From contig NZ_FUWS01000010.1 of NCBI RefSeq assembly GCF_900167435.1, forward strand, positions 186,001 through 250,000: DNA of 64,000 nt, written 5' to 3'. Of the stretch, positions 25,692 through 35,173 are shown in pieces. A model generated the notes under the pieces. The model was not told the origin of the DNA. It saw nothing but the letters and a program-made list of their open reading frames with translations, and made no database searches. This stretch comes from Marinactinospora thermotolerans DSM 45154 (GTDB lineage Bacteria > Actinomycetota > Actinomycetes > Streptosporangiales > Streptosporangiaceae). The translations under genes were made by a program, and so were the position numbers. Positions within the stretch are counted from its first letter, which is position 1; the number at the start of each line of letters is the position of its first letter.

Positions 25692-27128
25692 TCACCGGTT
25701 CCTGACACATTTGGCGTAGAGGTCGAGGAGGCGGTCCTTGGGGTCGTAGGCGTGCTTGAGGCGCCGGTAGGCGTCCCCGTTGTACAGCCCCCAGAACTCG
25801 TCCTCGCTGTAGAAAGCATCGGAGTACAGCGACTTGTGCCCGCCCAGCCGGGCGACCTCCTCCTCCACGAGCCGGTTGTGGTGGGCGCGGCGCTGTCCGG
25901 GGCGCATGGGCACCATGCCCCAGAATCCGAAGTTGACGTAGAGCCGTTCCGGCTCCAGCGGGTACAGCGGCCAGACATGGCCGTCCTCCCCGCCGGCCTG
26001 CGGCTGCTCGCGCAGCCGCAGGGGGCACATCCAGATCGGCGACATACCGATCTCGGTGTGGAAGAAGTCGAGGAACTCCGCGCCGCGTCCGACCTCGACC
26101 TCGATGTCCTGGATGAGGGGCTCGGGCTGGGGGCGCCCCCGGTAGTGGGCCAGCAGCCGGCTGAAGTCGGTCCGCCGGTCCAGGGCGACCAGGCGGCGGT
26201 AGACATCGGAACGCTTCAGCGAGCGCGGCCACAACCTGCGCACCGTCGGGTTGCCCAGGCCGAACGCCCGGGAGCACCAGAACCAGTCGGTGTCCCAGCG
26301 CCACAGGTAGTCGTGGATCGTCAGATAGTCGCCGGGCCCGGGACCCGCGTAACGCGGGATCGAGGTGTAGTAGATGTCGGAGCCGGTGTAGTCGCTGGTC
26401 CAGGGGGCGCGGTCGGTGAAGGAGGCGAGCGTCAGGTAGAGCTCGTCGCGGGCGAACGCCACACCGTCGACGAAGTCCACCCGTTCCCCGTCGTACTCCG
26501 CCGCCGCGCAGATCGCCGCGAACGCCTCCATCGCCTCGGCCCCGTCGTGGAAACGCAGGTGGCGCAGGTGGACGTAGGGCTTGACCGGCTCCAACTCGAT
26601 ACGCAGGCGCAGGCTGTAGCCGAGGGTTCCGTAGGAGTTGGGGAAACCGCGGAACAGGTCACGGTGCTCGTTGTCCCGACGCGCCACCACGATGTCGCCC
26701 GCGCCGGTGAGGATCTCGATCTCCTCCACCGACTCGTGGGGCAGGCCGTTGCGGAACGACGACGACTCGATGCCCAGGCCGGTCACCGCGCCGCCGAGCG
26801 TGATCGTGCGCAACTGCGGTACGACCAGGGGCATGAGCCCGTGCGGCAGGGTGGCGGCGACCAGATCCTCGTAGGTGGTCATCCCGCCGACCTCGGCGAT
26901 ACGGGCGTCGGGGTCGACGGCCAGCACCGAGGTGAAGGCGCTGACGTCCAGCCGCGGGACGTCGCCGGGATCGCGGAAGCGGAACAGGTTGGAGGTGGGT
27001 TTCGCCAACCGGACCGGTGCGTCCACCGGCAGGGCGGCGTAGTCACGGCGCAGCCGTTGCGCGGCGGCGACATGGTCGGCCAGATCTGCTCGGACGTGCT
27101 GACGACTCACATTCACCCGCTCTGTCAC
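25692..27128 (-). CDS. tmsA: FAD-dependent oxidoreductase (TmsA/BfaA-like)
   Basis: A 478-residue PCMH-type FAD-binding protein. The FAD domain is at residues ~40-210 (IAEVGGMTTYEDLVAATLPHG, VVPQLRTITLGGAVTGLGIE, NSYGTLGYSLRLRIEL). The C-terminal half resembles the DIMINUTO/24-dehydrocholesterol reductase group (FWGMVPMRPGQRRAHHNRL). In the tms/bfa pathway it reduces the 10-methylene acyl intermediate to 10-methyl using NADPH. The GTG at 27128 is chosen; TACGAT (27142-27137) nine bases before it would give a nearly leaderless message. GTGs at 27116 and 27110 are alternatives. First gene of a three-gene operon. Confidence 0.85.
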   Translation of the reverse strand: MTERVNVSRQHVRADLADHVAAAQRLRRDYAALPVDAPVRLAKPTSNLFRFRDPGDVPRLDVSAFTSVLAVDPDARIAEVGGMTTYEDLVAATLPHGLMPLVVPQLRTITLGGAVTGLGIESSSFRNGLPHESVEEIEILTGAGDIVVARRDNEHRDLFRGFPNSYGTLGYSLRLRIELEPVKPYVHLRHLRFHDGAEAMEAFAAICAAAEYDGERVDFVDGVAFARDELYLTLASFTDRAPWTSDYTGSDIYYTSIPRYAGPGPGDYLTIHDYLWRWDTDWFWCSRAFGLGNPTVRRLWPRSLKRSDVYRRLVALDRRTDFSRLLAHYRGRPQPEPLIQDIEVEVGRGAEFLDFFHTEIGMSPIWMCPLRLREQPQAGGEDGHVWPLYPLEPERLYVNFGFWGMVPMRPGQRRAHHNRLVEEEVARLGGHKSLYSDAFYSEDEFWGLYNGDAYRRLKHAYDPKDRLLDLYAKCVRNR

Positions 27129-27434
27129 AAGGCGCCATCGTAATTTCCGACCGGTTCCAGAACCAGCGACGCGGCCGCTCCTCCCCCTTTTTCTACCGGC
27201 TAGTAGCGTCTGGATCGGTCCGTGCCGAAGACCGCTTCCACACCGTCCGTCCCCCTCTCCCTCGCTGTGACCACGGTGAACCCTCACCCCTCCGCCCCAT
27301 CGCCCACGCCTTCGAGTCCGACTCCGGCCACGGCCGTGGCCGGAACCGGACCGGGCCGCCTCTCGCTCGCGTGCCGGCGCGCCACCGACGAGCCACCGCC
27401 CGGACACCTCGGCAAGCGCATAGGATCGACAGAC

Positions 27435-28223
27435 GTGCGTATCGCCCTCATCGATTCAGGAATCGGACTTCTGTCCACCGCCGCCGCGCTGCGGGAGGCC
27501 CGCCCCGACGCGGACCTGATCGTGTCCATGGACCCCGACCACATGCCGTGGGGTCCACGCACACCCGACGACATCACCCGCCGGGCGCTGGCCGGTGCCC
27601 GCGCCGCCCTGCCGAGTGATCCCGACGCGATCGTCGTCGCCTGCAACAGCGCCTCGGTCCATGCCCTGGCCGCGCTACGCGACGAGCTCGAACCCGCCAT
27701 CCCGGTGATCGGCACGGTCCCCGCGGTCAAGCCGGCCGCCGACCTGGGAGAGCCGATCGCGATCTGGGCGACCCCCGCCACCACCGGAAGCCCCTACCAA
27801 CGCGATCTCATCAGCCGCTTCGCGCGTGATGTCCCGGTCACCCCGGTGGCCTGTGTCGGCCTGGCCGAAGCGGTGGAGCACGTCGACGAGGCGGCGATCG
27901 AACAGGCCATCGCCGACGCCGCCAGGCTGACTCCCCCCACCGTCGGCGCCGTCGTCCTCGGCTGCACCCACTACGACCTCGTCGGAGAGCGGATCTCCGA
28001 CGCGTTGGGGCGGCGCCCCGTACTGCTGACCGCGGCCGGTGCGGTCGCCGCCCAGACCCTGCGCCGACTGGGCACCGGCCCCCGGACCGACGCCCCGCGC
28101 ACGGGGAGCCTGACCGTGCTCGCCAGTGGCCGCCCCGCCTCGCTGCCCGACGCGGCGCTGTCCTACCCCGCCGGCGCCCTCCTGGCACTGCCGCCGTTGC
28201 CGGCCCCTTCGCGGGGCGCCTGA
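27435..28223 (+). CDS. murI: Glutamate racemase (Asp/Glu racemase family)
   Basis: A 262-residue cofactor-independent racemase that would supply D-glutamate for peptidoglycan. The two catalytic cysteines are present, Cys70 (VVACNSAS) and Cys177 (LGCTHYD), along with the N-terminal Asp7-Ser8 pair (LIDSGIGLL). Length and motif spacing fit MurI. The GTG at 27435 is preferred; the longer frame from 27222 is Pro/Thr-rich and unlike the family. The RBS is poor, but TAGGAT at 27421-27426 could be a -10 element giving a leaderless message. The 306-base gap before it (27129-27434) holds the two divergent promoters and nothing else I can identify. It may be a second racemase, since murI usually sits elsewhere. 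Confidence 0.8.
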   Translation: MRIALIDSGIGLLSTAAALREARPDADLIVSMDPDHMPWGPRTPDDITRRALAGARAALPSDPDAIVVACNSASVHALAALRDELEPAIPVIGTVPAVKPAADLGEPIAIWATPATTGSPYQRDLISRFARDVPVTPVACVGLAEAVEHVDEAAIEQAIADAARLTPPTVGAVVLGCTHYDLVGERISDALGRRPVLLTAAGAVAAQTLRRLGTGPRTDAPRTGSLTVLASGRPASLPDAALSYPAGALLALPPLPAPSRGA

Positions 28224-28230
28224 GCGCGGA

Positions 28231-29682
28231 TCAGGCGTGTGTCGCGTGCATGGCCGCGGCACTGGACAAGGTGCGCACCAGGGAGCGCACCCCGGGGACG
28301 TCCTCATCGTGCAGAAGCGTCTCCAGCAACGCCAGCGCGGCCATCTGGTCGCCGGGGGCGCGGCGCACCCGAGCCCACTGCGTCTCGACGACCACGTCGG
28401 CGAGCTTGAGCGTCCGTCCCACCTGGCCGAACGCGGCGAGCAGCGTCGTGTCGTCGGGGCGTAGTTCGAGCGCGGCGAGCACGAGGTCGGCCTGGCGTTC
28501 GGGGTCCACCTCGTCGGCCTGCTCCGCGCGAAGGCGCACCAACAGCTCTTCGGGTTCGACCTGGAGTACCGGGGGAGGGATCCTGGCGGCCCCCTCGCGG
28601 GCCTCGATCAGGTCGTCACGCAGGTCGTCGGCGCGCCGGAGCCGGAACAGCGCCCGTTGCGCGCGCTGGACCGTGGACAGGGCGACCCAGCGGGCGCCAC
28701 GAGCCGTGGCGAGCCGCAGCGCGATCAGGGCCATCTCCAGACACGGCCGATAGGCCCCCACCTTCTCCAGGTAGCGGGTCCAGCTGGTCAGGGTCGCACC
28801 GATGCGCCAGTCGTTGCGGACCACTCCCACCTCGACGAGCTGTTCCACCGCCTCGACCCAGGTCAGGCGCAGGGAGGGGTGCGCCTCGGCCTCAAGGACG
28901 TCGGGCAGCACGGCCAGGGCCTCCTCGGCCGGACGGCGTCCCGTCCGCGCCAACCAGGCCATCAGCCGTGCCCGTTCGAACCTGATCCGGCGATGGGCGT
29001 CGGTGCGCGGAGCCCCCTCGGGCCATCGGGCGACACCGTTGTTCTCCAGATGGGCCAGGACGTCGAGCGCCGCGCTGTGCCGGTCGAGGTGCCGTAGCGC
29101 GCGGACGTAGCCGAAGCCGTAGTACAGCCCCACGTCGGTCCCCGTGGCGCGGACCCGCGCGGCCTGGGCGTCGAGATGGTGCACCGCCTCGTCCGGACGC
29201 TCGTCGTCGACCAGCATGGCCGCGTGGGCCAGGGCGAGCGCCTCGAACGCCGGCTGTCCGGGTTCGGTGTGCTGGGCGGCCTCGGTGAGCAGGGCCGCGC
29301 GGTCGACGGCGTATCCGGGGCCGTCGATATTGGCGTAGCAGGACAGGAGGTTCTCCGCGCCGCACACCGGCGGAGGGCAGTAGCCCGTCCCCTGCGCGTG
29401 GAGGGCGCCACGGTGCGCCTCGGCGTCGGCCAGCGCGATCGCCCCGTGCTTGAGCGGGCCCACCCGGGCGGCCAGCGGCCAGTGCCGAAGGTACTCCTCC
29501 AGGCGCGGCACCCCCTCGGCGGCCCGCGCGACGCGCAACGCCTGCGGCAGTTCGGCGTCCAGACGGGTGAGATTGCCTTCGAGCGCGAGCCGGGGCATCC
29601 GCTCCACCGCGGCGGCGAGCTCGGTATGGCCGGCAGCTCTCAGTTCCCGGGCCGTCCCGCCGACCCACGCCCACAGCGCCAT
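28231..29682 (-). CDS. TPR-like helical hypothetical protein
   Basis: A 483-residue soluble protein composed almost entirely of amphipathic helices in TPR-like pairs (for example LTEAAQHTEPGQPAFEALAL, ALDVLAHLENNGVARW, LRADDLRDDLIEAREGA-like stretches). There is no transmembrane segment or signal peptide. A mid-protein patch, CPPPVCGAENLLSCYANIDG, has three cysteines. The ATG at 29682 has AAGG nearby; the frame extends to 30276 only through Arg/Pro-rich shadow sequence. It converges closely with the racemase gene (seven bases between stops). I do not recognise the family; tetratricopeptide proteins are scaffolds or regulators. Confidence 0.7.
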   Translation of the reverse strand: MALWAWVGGTARELRAAGHTELAAAVERMPRLALEGNLTRLDAELPQALRVARAAEGVPRLEEYLRHWPLAARVGPLKHGAIALADAEAHRGALHAQGTGYCPPPVCGAENLLSCYANIDGPGYAVDRAALLTEAAQHTEPGQPAFEALALAHAAMLVDDERPDEAVHHLDAQAARVRATGTDVGLYYGFGYVRALRHLDRHSAALDVLAHLENNGVARWPEGAPRTDAHRRIRFERARLMAWLARTGRRPAEEALAVLPDVLEAEAHPSLRLTWVEAVEQLVEVGVVRNDWRIGATLTSWTRYLEKVGAYRPCLEMALIALRLATARGARWVALSTVQRAQRALFRLRRADDLRDDLIEAREGAARIPPPVLQVEPEELLVRLRAEQADEVDPERQADLVLAALELRPDDTTLLAAFGQVGRTLKLADVVVETQWARVRRAPGDQMAALALLETLLHDEDVPGVRSLVRTLSSAAAMHATHA

Positions 29683-29900
29683 GGCACCTTCCCCTCCCGT
29701 TTGAATACCGAACGTAGCAGCACGGTTACGCGCGCGCGGGTTAAGCGGGAAAAGCGTTCCCAGACGTTGCCTATAGACTCGGGAAGACCGGGGGCGACGG
29801 ACAGGTCCGGCGTGGCGCCGGGTAACGGGCCCGTCCCCCTGGCCCTCGCCGGGGTCCGGTCCCGACCCGTGGACACGCCAGCGGCGATGGGAGCGCTGTA

Positions 29901-30263
29901 ATGGGATGGCGGGATCGGTTCGGGCTGCGCCGGGCACGTCGGCGTGGCGGCCCCGGGACCAATCGGTTCGACCGTCCGGCCGAGGACGCCGACCTCCAGG
30001 CACTCGTCGATTTCGCCAAGAGCCGTGTGGGCGTGGAGTTCTACGTCGAACCCGAGACCTTCGCGACCGGCACCACGGCGGTGGCGGTCGCGACGGACGG
30101 CGAGTGGATCCGTCGCCGAGCGGGTTCTCCCGAGGTCGTCCGCAAACTCGCGCGCAAGCTCGCGGTGCCCGCCTACGACGTCCAGATCGTCGGCTACCCC
30201 AAGCGCATGCGCGACTGGACCGCGCGTAACAAGCGCGGCCTGTCCCTGGAGGACGGTGCGTAA
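29901..30263 (+). CDS. Conserved hypothetical protein (120 aa)
   Basis: A small basic protein (Arg-rich first 20 residues, then VGVEFYVEPETFATGTTAVA, DGEWIRRRAGSPEVVRKLAR and DVQIVGYPKRMRDWTAR). The body looks like a single alpha/beta domain. No signal or membrane segment is seen. The ATG at 29901 has GGGAG eight bases upstream. TATAGACT at 29771 is a plausible -10 for this transcript, though far upstream. It precedes the AI-2E-type transporter gene by 17 bases and is probably co-transcribed. Function unknown. Confidence 0.75.
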   Translation: MGWRDRFGLRRARRRGGPGTNRFDRPAEDADLQALVDFAKSRVGVEFYVEPETFATGTTAVAVATDGEWIRRRAGSPEVVRKLARKLAVPAYDVQIVGYPKRMRDWTARNKRGLSLEDGA

Positions 30264-30279
30264 GGGTGGACTCCACCTC

Positions 30280-31524
30280 GTGACACCAGCAGAAGAAAGA
30301 AGCCCCGGCTTGCGCACGAGCGCTCCGACCAGGAAACGGACGGTCTCCGGGCCGTCCGGTAAAAGCGGCATGCCCCGTTGGCTGCCCCGGGCCATGCTCT
30401 TGGCCGCTTGGACCGTCACCGCCTTCGGCGTCGCGTGGTGGCTGCTCGTCCAGCTACAGAGCCTGCTCGTACTGCTGTTGATCTCGCTCTTCCTGGCGCT
30501 CGCCCTGGAACCCGCGGTCAACTGGCTGCACCGGCGCCACTGGCCGCGCGGCCTGGCCACCGGCGCGGTGATGGCCGCCGGGTTCGTCCTGCTCGGCGCG
30601 TTCTTCACCGTGCTCGGCTCCATGCTGGTCGGCCAGGTTCTGGCGTTCGTCGACGAACTGCCCGCGATGACCCGCGCCGTGCTGCGCTGGGTCAACGCGA
30701 CGTTCAACACCTCGTTCTCCCCGACGAACCTGTTGAGCGAGATCTCCAGCGCGAGCGGCCTGATCGAGCAGTACGCCTCCAGCCTGGCGGGCAACGTCTG
30801 GGGGGCCGGGACGACGGTCCTGGCGCTGCTGTTCAACGGCCTGACCATCGCGCTGTTCACCTTCTACCTGTGCGCCGACGGACCGCGTTTCCGCCGCACG
30901 ATCTGCTCGGTGCTCCCCCCGCGGACCCAGCGCGAGGTACTGCGCGCCTGGGAGATCGCGATCGACAAGACCGGCGGCTACATCTACTCGCGCGCCCTGC
31001 TCGCCCTGGTGTGCACCGCGGCGCACTACCTGGTGCTGGTCCTGCTGGACATCCCGTTCGCCTTCGCCCTGGCCCTGTGGGTGGGCGTGCTGTCGCAGTT
31101 CATCCCGACCGTGGGAACCTACATCGGGGGCGCCGTGCCGGTGCTGGTGGCCCTGTTGCAGGGACCGTGGCAGGCGGTGTGGATCCTCGTGTTCATCACC
31201 CTCTACCAGCAGTTCGAGAACTACCTGCTCCAGCCGCGCATCACCGCGAAGACGCTGGACATGCACCCGGCGGTGGCGTTCGGGTCGGTGATCGCGGGGG
31301 CGGCGATCCTGGGGGCCCCGGGCGCGCTGCTCGCGCTCCCGGTCGGCGCGAGCCTGCAGACCTTCCTCGGCCTCTACATCAGGCGTTACAAGGTCGAGGA
31401 GCACCCCCTGCTCGACGGATCCGCCGACTCCGAGGACGAGGAGGACGCCCCGTCGGTCGAGGACGGGGCGGGCGAGGACGACGCGGGGGACGGCTCCCCC
31501 GCTTCTCCCCGCGACGTCCGTTGA
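30280..31524 (+). CDS. AI-2E family transporter (UPF0118)
   Basis: A 414-residue integral membrane protein of the AI-2 exporter superfamily. It has about eight helices: an N-terminal pair (AMLLAAWTVTAFGVAWWLLV, SLLVLLLISLFLALALEP), a soluble middle region with the FVDELPAM segment, and a C-terminal bundle with the hallmark SQFIPTVGTYIGG, YQQFENYLLQPRIT and a final GAPGALLALPVGASLQ. The C-terminal tail is strongly acidic (Asp/Glu/Ser-rich, ~40 residues). Members export varied small molecules or ions, so quorum-signal export should not be assumed. The GTG at 30280 is tentative; ATG 30370 is possible but would truncate only a basic leader. Confidence 0.88.
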   Translation: MTPAEERSPGLRTSAPTRKRTVSGPSGKSGMPRWLPRAMLLAAWTVTAFGVAWWLLVQLQSLLVLLLISLFLALALEPAVNWLHRRHWPRGLATGAVMAAGFVLLGAFFTVLGSMLVGQVLAFVDELPAMTRAVLRWVNATFNTSFSPTNLLSEISSASGLIEQYASSLAGNVWGAGTTVLALLFNGLTIALFTFYLCADGPRFRRTICSVLPPRTQREVLRAWEIAIDKTGGYIYSRALLALVCTAAHYLVLVLLDIPFAFALALWVGVLSQFIPTVGTYIGGAVPVLVALLQGPWQAVWILVFITLYQQFENYLLQPRITAKTLDMHPAVAFGSVIAGAAILGAPGALLALPVGASLQTFLGLYIRRYKVEEHPLLDGSADSEDEEDAPSVEDGAGEDDAGDGSPASPRDVR

Positions 31525-31720
31525 GCGGCCCGGACGGCGGGGCGCGGAGGGCAACCTACCTCACCGCGCCCTCCGGAACGACGTCACACCGATGGGCGAT
31601 TCCCTCCGACCTGACCTTTTTGGGCATTGATGGCGACAGTTTGTAGGAACTCCTTCACCGAACCGGTTCCCTAACGAGGGGTTCCCATCGCATACTCGCC
31701 TGGGAGGGGGGGACTGAAGG

Positions 31721-32245
31721 ATGGAACAGAATCTCACCGCTCTGTGCTGTGAGTGCGGCGCGATCCGCACGGTCAGCACCTACCGCGGTATCGGAGAAGC
31801 CCAATCGGCCTACGGGCTGGCCCGCTGCGTGGTGTGGCGGATGTGCCGCGTCTGCGGGCACCGGACCTACCACGCCTACCTACGCGCCGACGAGGAACGC
31901 GACGAACTCGAAGAGGCGCTCGACCTCGACGACGCGCTGGCCGCCGAAGCCCTCGACGAGGAGATCGAGCAGCTACGGCTGTGCGGCATCGACATCGGGC
32001 ACGCCCCCGTACCCGCCATCTGGGACGGACAGCCCGTGGGCATGGTCACCCAGCGCCTGACCGACCACGCCTACGCGATCGTCCTCGACCCCAACGCCTC
32101 GGTCGTGGCCCGCCTGAAGCTGATCGACCTGATGTGGAACGAGCTGTCCATCGGCGACCACGACGACCGCTGGTACATCCACCCCGCCGACGACGAATCC
32201 CCCGGCTACGCCGTCCGCCTCTTCGGCTACCGGGTACGCCGCTAG
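31721..32245 (+). CDS. Hypothetical protein with N-terminal zinc-ribbon-like cysteines
   Basis: A 174-residue protein. The first 50 residues carry two cysteine pairs (LCCECGAIR, RMCRVCGHRTY) that could bind zinc. A strongly acidic helical linker follows (DEERDELEEALDLDDALAAEAL), then a C-terminal globular domain (AIVLDPNASVVARLKLIDL, DDRWYIHPADDESPGYAVRLFGY). It may belong to the actinobacterial DUF6315 family, from memory. The ATG at 31721 follows GGGAGGGGGG. It stands alone and converges with the DinG helicase gene, six bases away. Function unknown. Confidence 0.75.
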   Translation: MEQNLTALCCECGAIRTVSTYRGIGEAQSAYGLARCVVWRMCRVCGHRTYHAYLRADEERDELEEALDLDDALAAEALDEEIEQLRLCGIDIGHAPVPAIWDGQPVGMVTQRLTDHAYAIVLDPNASVVARLKLIDLMWNELSIGDHDDRWYIHPADDESPGYAVRLFGYRVRR

Positions 32246-32251
32246 ACCTCC

Positions 32252-34306
32252 CTAGACCTCGCTGGGCACCCGGGCCGCCTCGTCGAGCCGACGCAGCGCC
32301 GCCCGCGCCACCCCCGGATCCGTGGTCCCCCAGTAGGGCGGAAGAGAGGCCCGCAGGAAACCCCCGTAGCGCGCGGTGGCCAGCCGCGGATCGAGAACCG
32401 CCACCACGCCCCGGTCGCCCGTCGCGCGCAGCAGCCTGCCGGTCCCCTGGGCGAGCAGCAGCGCGGCGTGCGTCGCCGCCACCGCCATGAACCCGTTGCC
32501 CCCGTGGGCCCCCACGGCGCGCTGCCGCGCCGAGGCGAGCGGGTCGTCGGGGCGCGGGAACGGGATGCGGTCGACGATGACCAACTGCAACGAGGGGCCG
32601 GGAACGTCCACGCCCTGCCACAACGACAACGTGCCGAACAGGCAGGTGCGCTCATCGGCGCTGAAGCGTTCGACCAGTTGCCCGGTGGAGTCCTCGCCCT
32701 GGCACAGGATGGGGTGGTCCAACCGCTCCCGCAGCTCCTCGGCGGCCTGGGTGGCCGCCCGCATCGACGAGAACAGTCCCAGTGCGCGTCCCCCCGCCGC
32801 CTCGATGAGCTCGGCGATCTCGTCCACGTAACGGGGGTCCAGCCCGTCTCGGCCCGGGAGCGGCAGGTGCGCGGCGACGTAGAGGATGCCGCTGCGCGCG
32901 TGCTCGAAGGGGGAGCCCACGTCCAGGGCCCGCCAACGGGGTTCGCCCTCGGCGGAGTCGGACTCGCCGGGTTCGGCCTTCGGACGCTCGCCGCGCGGTG
33001 CGGACGCGGGTTCGCCCGTGATCTCACGGCCCAGTCCCCACTGGGCGGCGAACCCGGTGAAGGACCCCCCGAGCGTGAGCGTGGCCGAGGTGAGCACGGT
33101 GGTGCGGTCACCGAAGAGCTTCTCGCGCAGCAGCCCGCCGACGGTCAACGGAGCGACGTGCAGGGCGGGCGGCCGGTTGGCCCCCTTGGCCAGCCACACG
33201 ACGTCCCGACGGTCGCGCAGCGGCGGTTCAAAGGACTCGAGGATGCGGACCGCGGTGTCGTGCACCTCGTTCAGCGCCGCGAGCGCGAGCCTGCGGGCCG
33301 TGGCGGCCTGGGGGTCCTCCTTGTTCTCCGGGCCGATGTCGCTGACACAGGCGTGCGCGGCGTCGCGGACGCCGGCCACGGCGGTGGCGAGGGAATCGGG
33401 GATGTGGTCGATGCGCCCGTCCTCGGCATCGGCGAAGAGGAGCGCCAGGCCGTCCGCGGTCTCGCCCAGGCGCTCGGTCAGCTCGACGTCGCACAGGCGT
33501 GCGGCGCGCTTGGCCGCGGTGGTGACGGCGCGCTCGCTCAGCGACCCGCTGGCCACCGAGGTGACACGGTCGACGAGCTCGTGGGCCTCGTCCACCACGA
33601 GGACACGGTGTTCGGGCAGGATGTGGTAGCCCTGGGTGGCGTCGATGGCCAGCAGCGCGTGGTTGGTCACGACGATGTCGGCGCCACCGGCCTCGGCGCG
33701 GGCCTGCTCGGCGAAGCACTCCTGTCCGAAGAGACAGGCCGCCGCCCCCACGCACTCGTTGCCGGCGACCGACACCTGCCGCCAGGCGAGGTCGGAGACC
33801 CCCGGCACCAGTTCGTCGCGGTCGCCGGTGAGGGTGTCCTCGGCCCACTCGTGCAGACGCTGGACCTGACGGCCCAGCGAGGACAGGGCCCGCGGGTCGA
33901 ACAGGCCGGCCTCCTCGGGCTCGGCGTCGGCGGCGCCGGCCAGCCGGTTACGGCACAGGTAGTTGCGCCGCCCCTTGAGAATGGCGAAGGTGGGCTCGCG
34001 CTTGAGCAGCGGCGCCAGCGCGGTGGCCAGGCGCGGAAGGTCGCGTTCGACGAGCTGGCGCTGTAGGGCGAGGGTGGCGGTGGAGACGATGACGGTGGTG
34101 TCCTCGGCCATGGCGTGCCGGATCGCCGGCACCAGGTAGGCCAGCGACTTGCCGGTCCCGGTGCCGGCCTGGACGACCAGGTGCTCCTCGGCGGCCACGG
34201 CGGCGGCGACCGCCCGTGCCATGGTCACCTGGCCCTCGCGGCGCGCGCCGCCGAGTGCGCGCACGGCGGCGTCCAGGAGTTCGTCGACGTCGGGGAGTTC
34301 AGCCAC
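32252..34306 (-). CDS. DinG/XPD-type ATP-dependent DNA helicase
   Basis: A 684-residue superfamily 2 helicase, 5'-3' polarity by family. Walker A is GTGTGKS (48-54) and the DEAH box is VVDEAH (~238). Four cysteines that hold the iron-sulphur cluster lie between (YLCRNRL, ECVGAAACLFGQEC). Motifs V/VI appear as GTLSLWQGVDVPG and GTGRLLRATGDRG. Such enzymes resolve R-loops and help repair. A ~35-residue acidic/basic insertion lies near 430 (PASAPRGERPKAEPGESDSA), after FAAQWGLG. The GTG at 34306 has no RBS, but TACTGT lies nine bases upstream, so the message may be leaderless. I see no LexA box at the promoter. Confidence 0.93.
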   Translation of the reverse strand: MAELPDVDELLDAAVRALGGARREGQVTMARAVAAAVAAEEHLVVQAGTGTGKSLAYLVPAIRHAMAEDTTVIVSTATLALQRQLVERDLPRLATALAPLLKREPTFAILKGRRNYLCRNRLAGAADAEPEEAGLFDPRALSSLGRQVQRLHEWAEDTLTGDRDELVPGVSDLAWRQVSVAGNECVGAAACLFGQECFAEQARAEAGGADIVVTNHALLAIDATQGYHILPEHRVLVVDEAHELVDRVTSVASGSLSERAVTTAAKRAARLCDVELTERLGETADGLALLFADAEDGRIDHIPDSLATAVAGVRDAAHACVSDIGPENKEDPQAATARRLALAALNEVHDTAVRILESFEPPLRDRRDVVWLAKGANRPPALHVAPLTVGGLLREKLFGDRTTVLTSATLTLGGSFTGFAAQWGLGREITGEPASAPRGERPKAEPGESDSAEGEPRWRALDVGSPFEHARSGILYVAAHLPLPGRDGLDPRYVDEIAELIEAAGGRALGLFSSMRAATQAAEELRERLDHPILCQGEDSTGQLVERFSADERTCLFGTLSLWQGVDVPGPSLQLVIVDRIPFPRPDDPLASARQRAVGAHGGNGFMAVAATHAALLLAQGTGRLLRATGDRGVVAVLDPRLATARYGGFLRASLPPYWGTTDPGVARAALRRLDEAARVPSEV

Positions 34307-34378
34307 GCAAGTGACAGTACCGCCCGATGAGGACGGGCGCGGCCGTTCCCACAGGGCCGGCCGCGCCCGCCGGACCGG

Positions 34379-35173
34379 TCAGTGCTGGTTCTCCAGGTCG
34401 ATCGACAACGCCTCGTGGTCGAAGCTGTAGTACCCCTTGACGTCCTGGCCGTCCTTGAGCGGGTGCGGGAACGACCAGGCCACGTCCGCGACCTCGCGTT
34501 CCCCGATCCGCGCGGACCAGTAGACCGCCTCCCCCTTGTAGGGGCAGTGGCGCCGGGTACGGCTGGGGACCAGCAGGTCCGTGCGGACCGCCTCGGGGGG
34601 CAGGTAGTAGCGGTTGGCGAGTCCGGTCTCGGAGAGGACCTTGGGATGTCCGGACACCGCGAGGACCTCGTCGCCGAGCATGACGCGGACCAGCCTGCTG
34701 GACTGGCGCGCGTCCACCCGGTGGAACGGGTCGCGCAGGTGGCCGTGGACCTTCTCCTCCTCGTCGTACCAGGCGTCGGCCGCCTCCCAGTACAACGCGG
34801 CGAGGCCGCGCAGCCACGCCGCCTCGGCCTTGGGCTCGGGATAGGCCCACAGGGCGTTCTCGGCCGTTCGGTCGCCGACCGTCACCGACCAGTAGGCCGC
34901 GTCCCCCTTGTAGGGGCAGTGCGTCGTGTGGTCGGTCGCGGTGAGCAGGGCCGGCGTGACGTCCTCCATGGGGACGTAGAGCACCGGGAGCAGGCCGGTC
35001 TCGTGGAGCAGATGGCCGTGGTCGCTGTCGAGCACGATGGTCCCGGCCAGCTCGGCCCGGACCCGGCGTGGGAACGGATGCAGGTACAGGGCGTGCCGGG
35101 GTCCGTCGACGGAGTAGTTCACCGTTGTGGGCGCGTCGGCGGCCAGCGGCCCTCCCCCCAGGGTCAGCGACAT
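34379..35173 (-). CDS. Tandem DUF427 domain protein
   Basis: A 264-residue protein containing two DUF427 domains (about 25-130 and 150-255), each with a near-identical core: HCPYKGDAAYWSV in the first and HCPYKGEAVYWSA in the second, each preceded by LLHETG/VLSETG and followed by a Trp-Ser/Ala-Phe/Tyr-Pro motif. The fold is a small beta barrel of unknown biochemical role. The ATG at 35173 follows AAGGGGGACACC. It stands 72 bases upstream of the helicase start, facing away from it on the same strand. Internal duplication is visible in the sequence. Confidence 0.9.
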   Translation of the reverse strand: MSLTLGGGPLAADAPTTVNYSVDGPRHALYLHPFPRRVRAELAGTIVLDSDHGHLLHETGLLPVLYVPMEDVTPALLTATDHTTHCPYKGDAAYWSVTVGDRTAENALWAYPEPKAEAAWLRGLAALYWEAADAWYDEEEKVHGHLRDPFHRVDARQSSRLVRVMLGDEVLAVSGHPKVLSETGLANRYYLPPEAVRTDLLVPSRTRRHCPYKGEAVYWSARIGEREVADVAWSFPHPLKDGQDVKGYYSFDHEALSIDLENQH

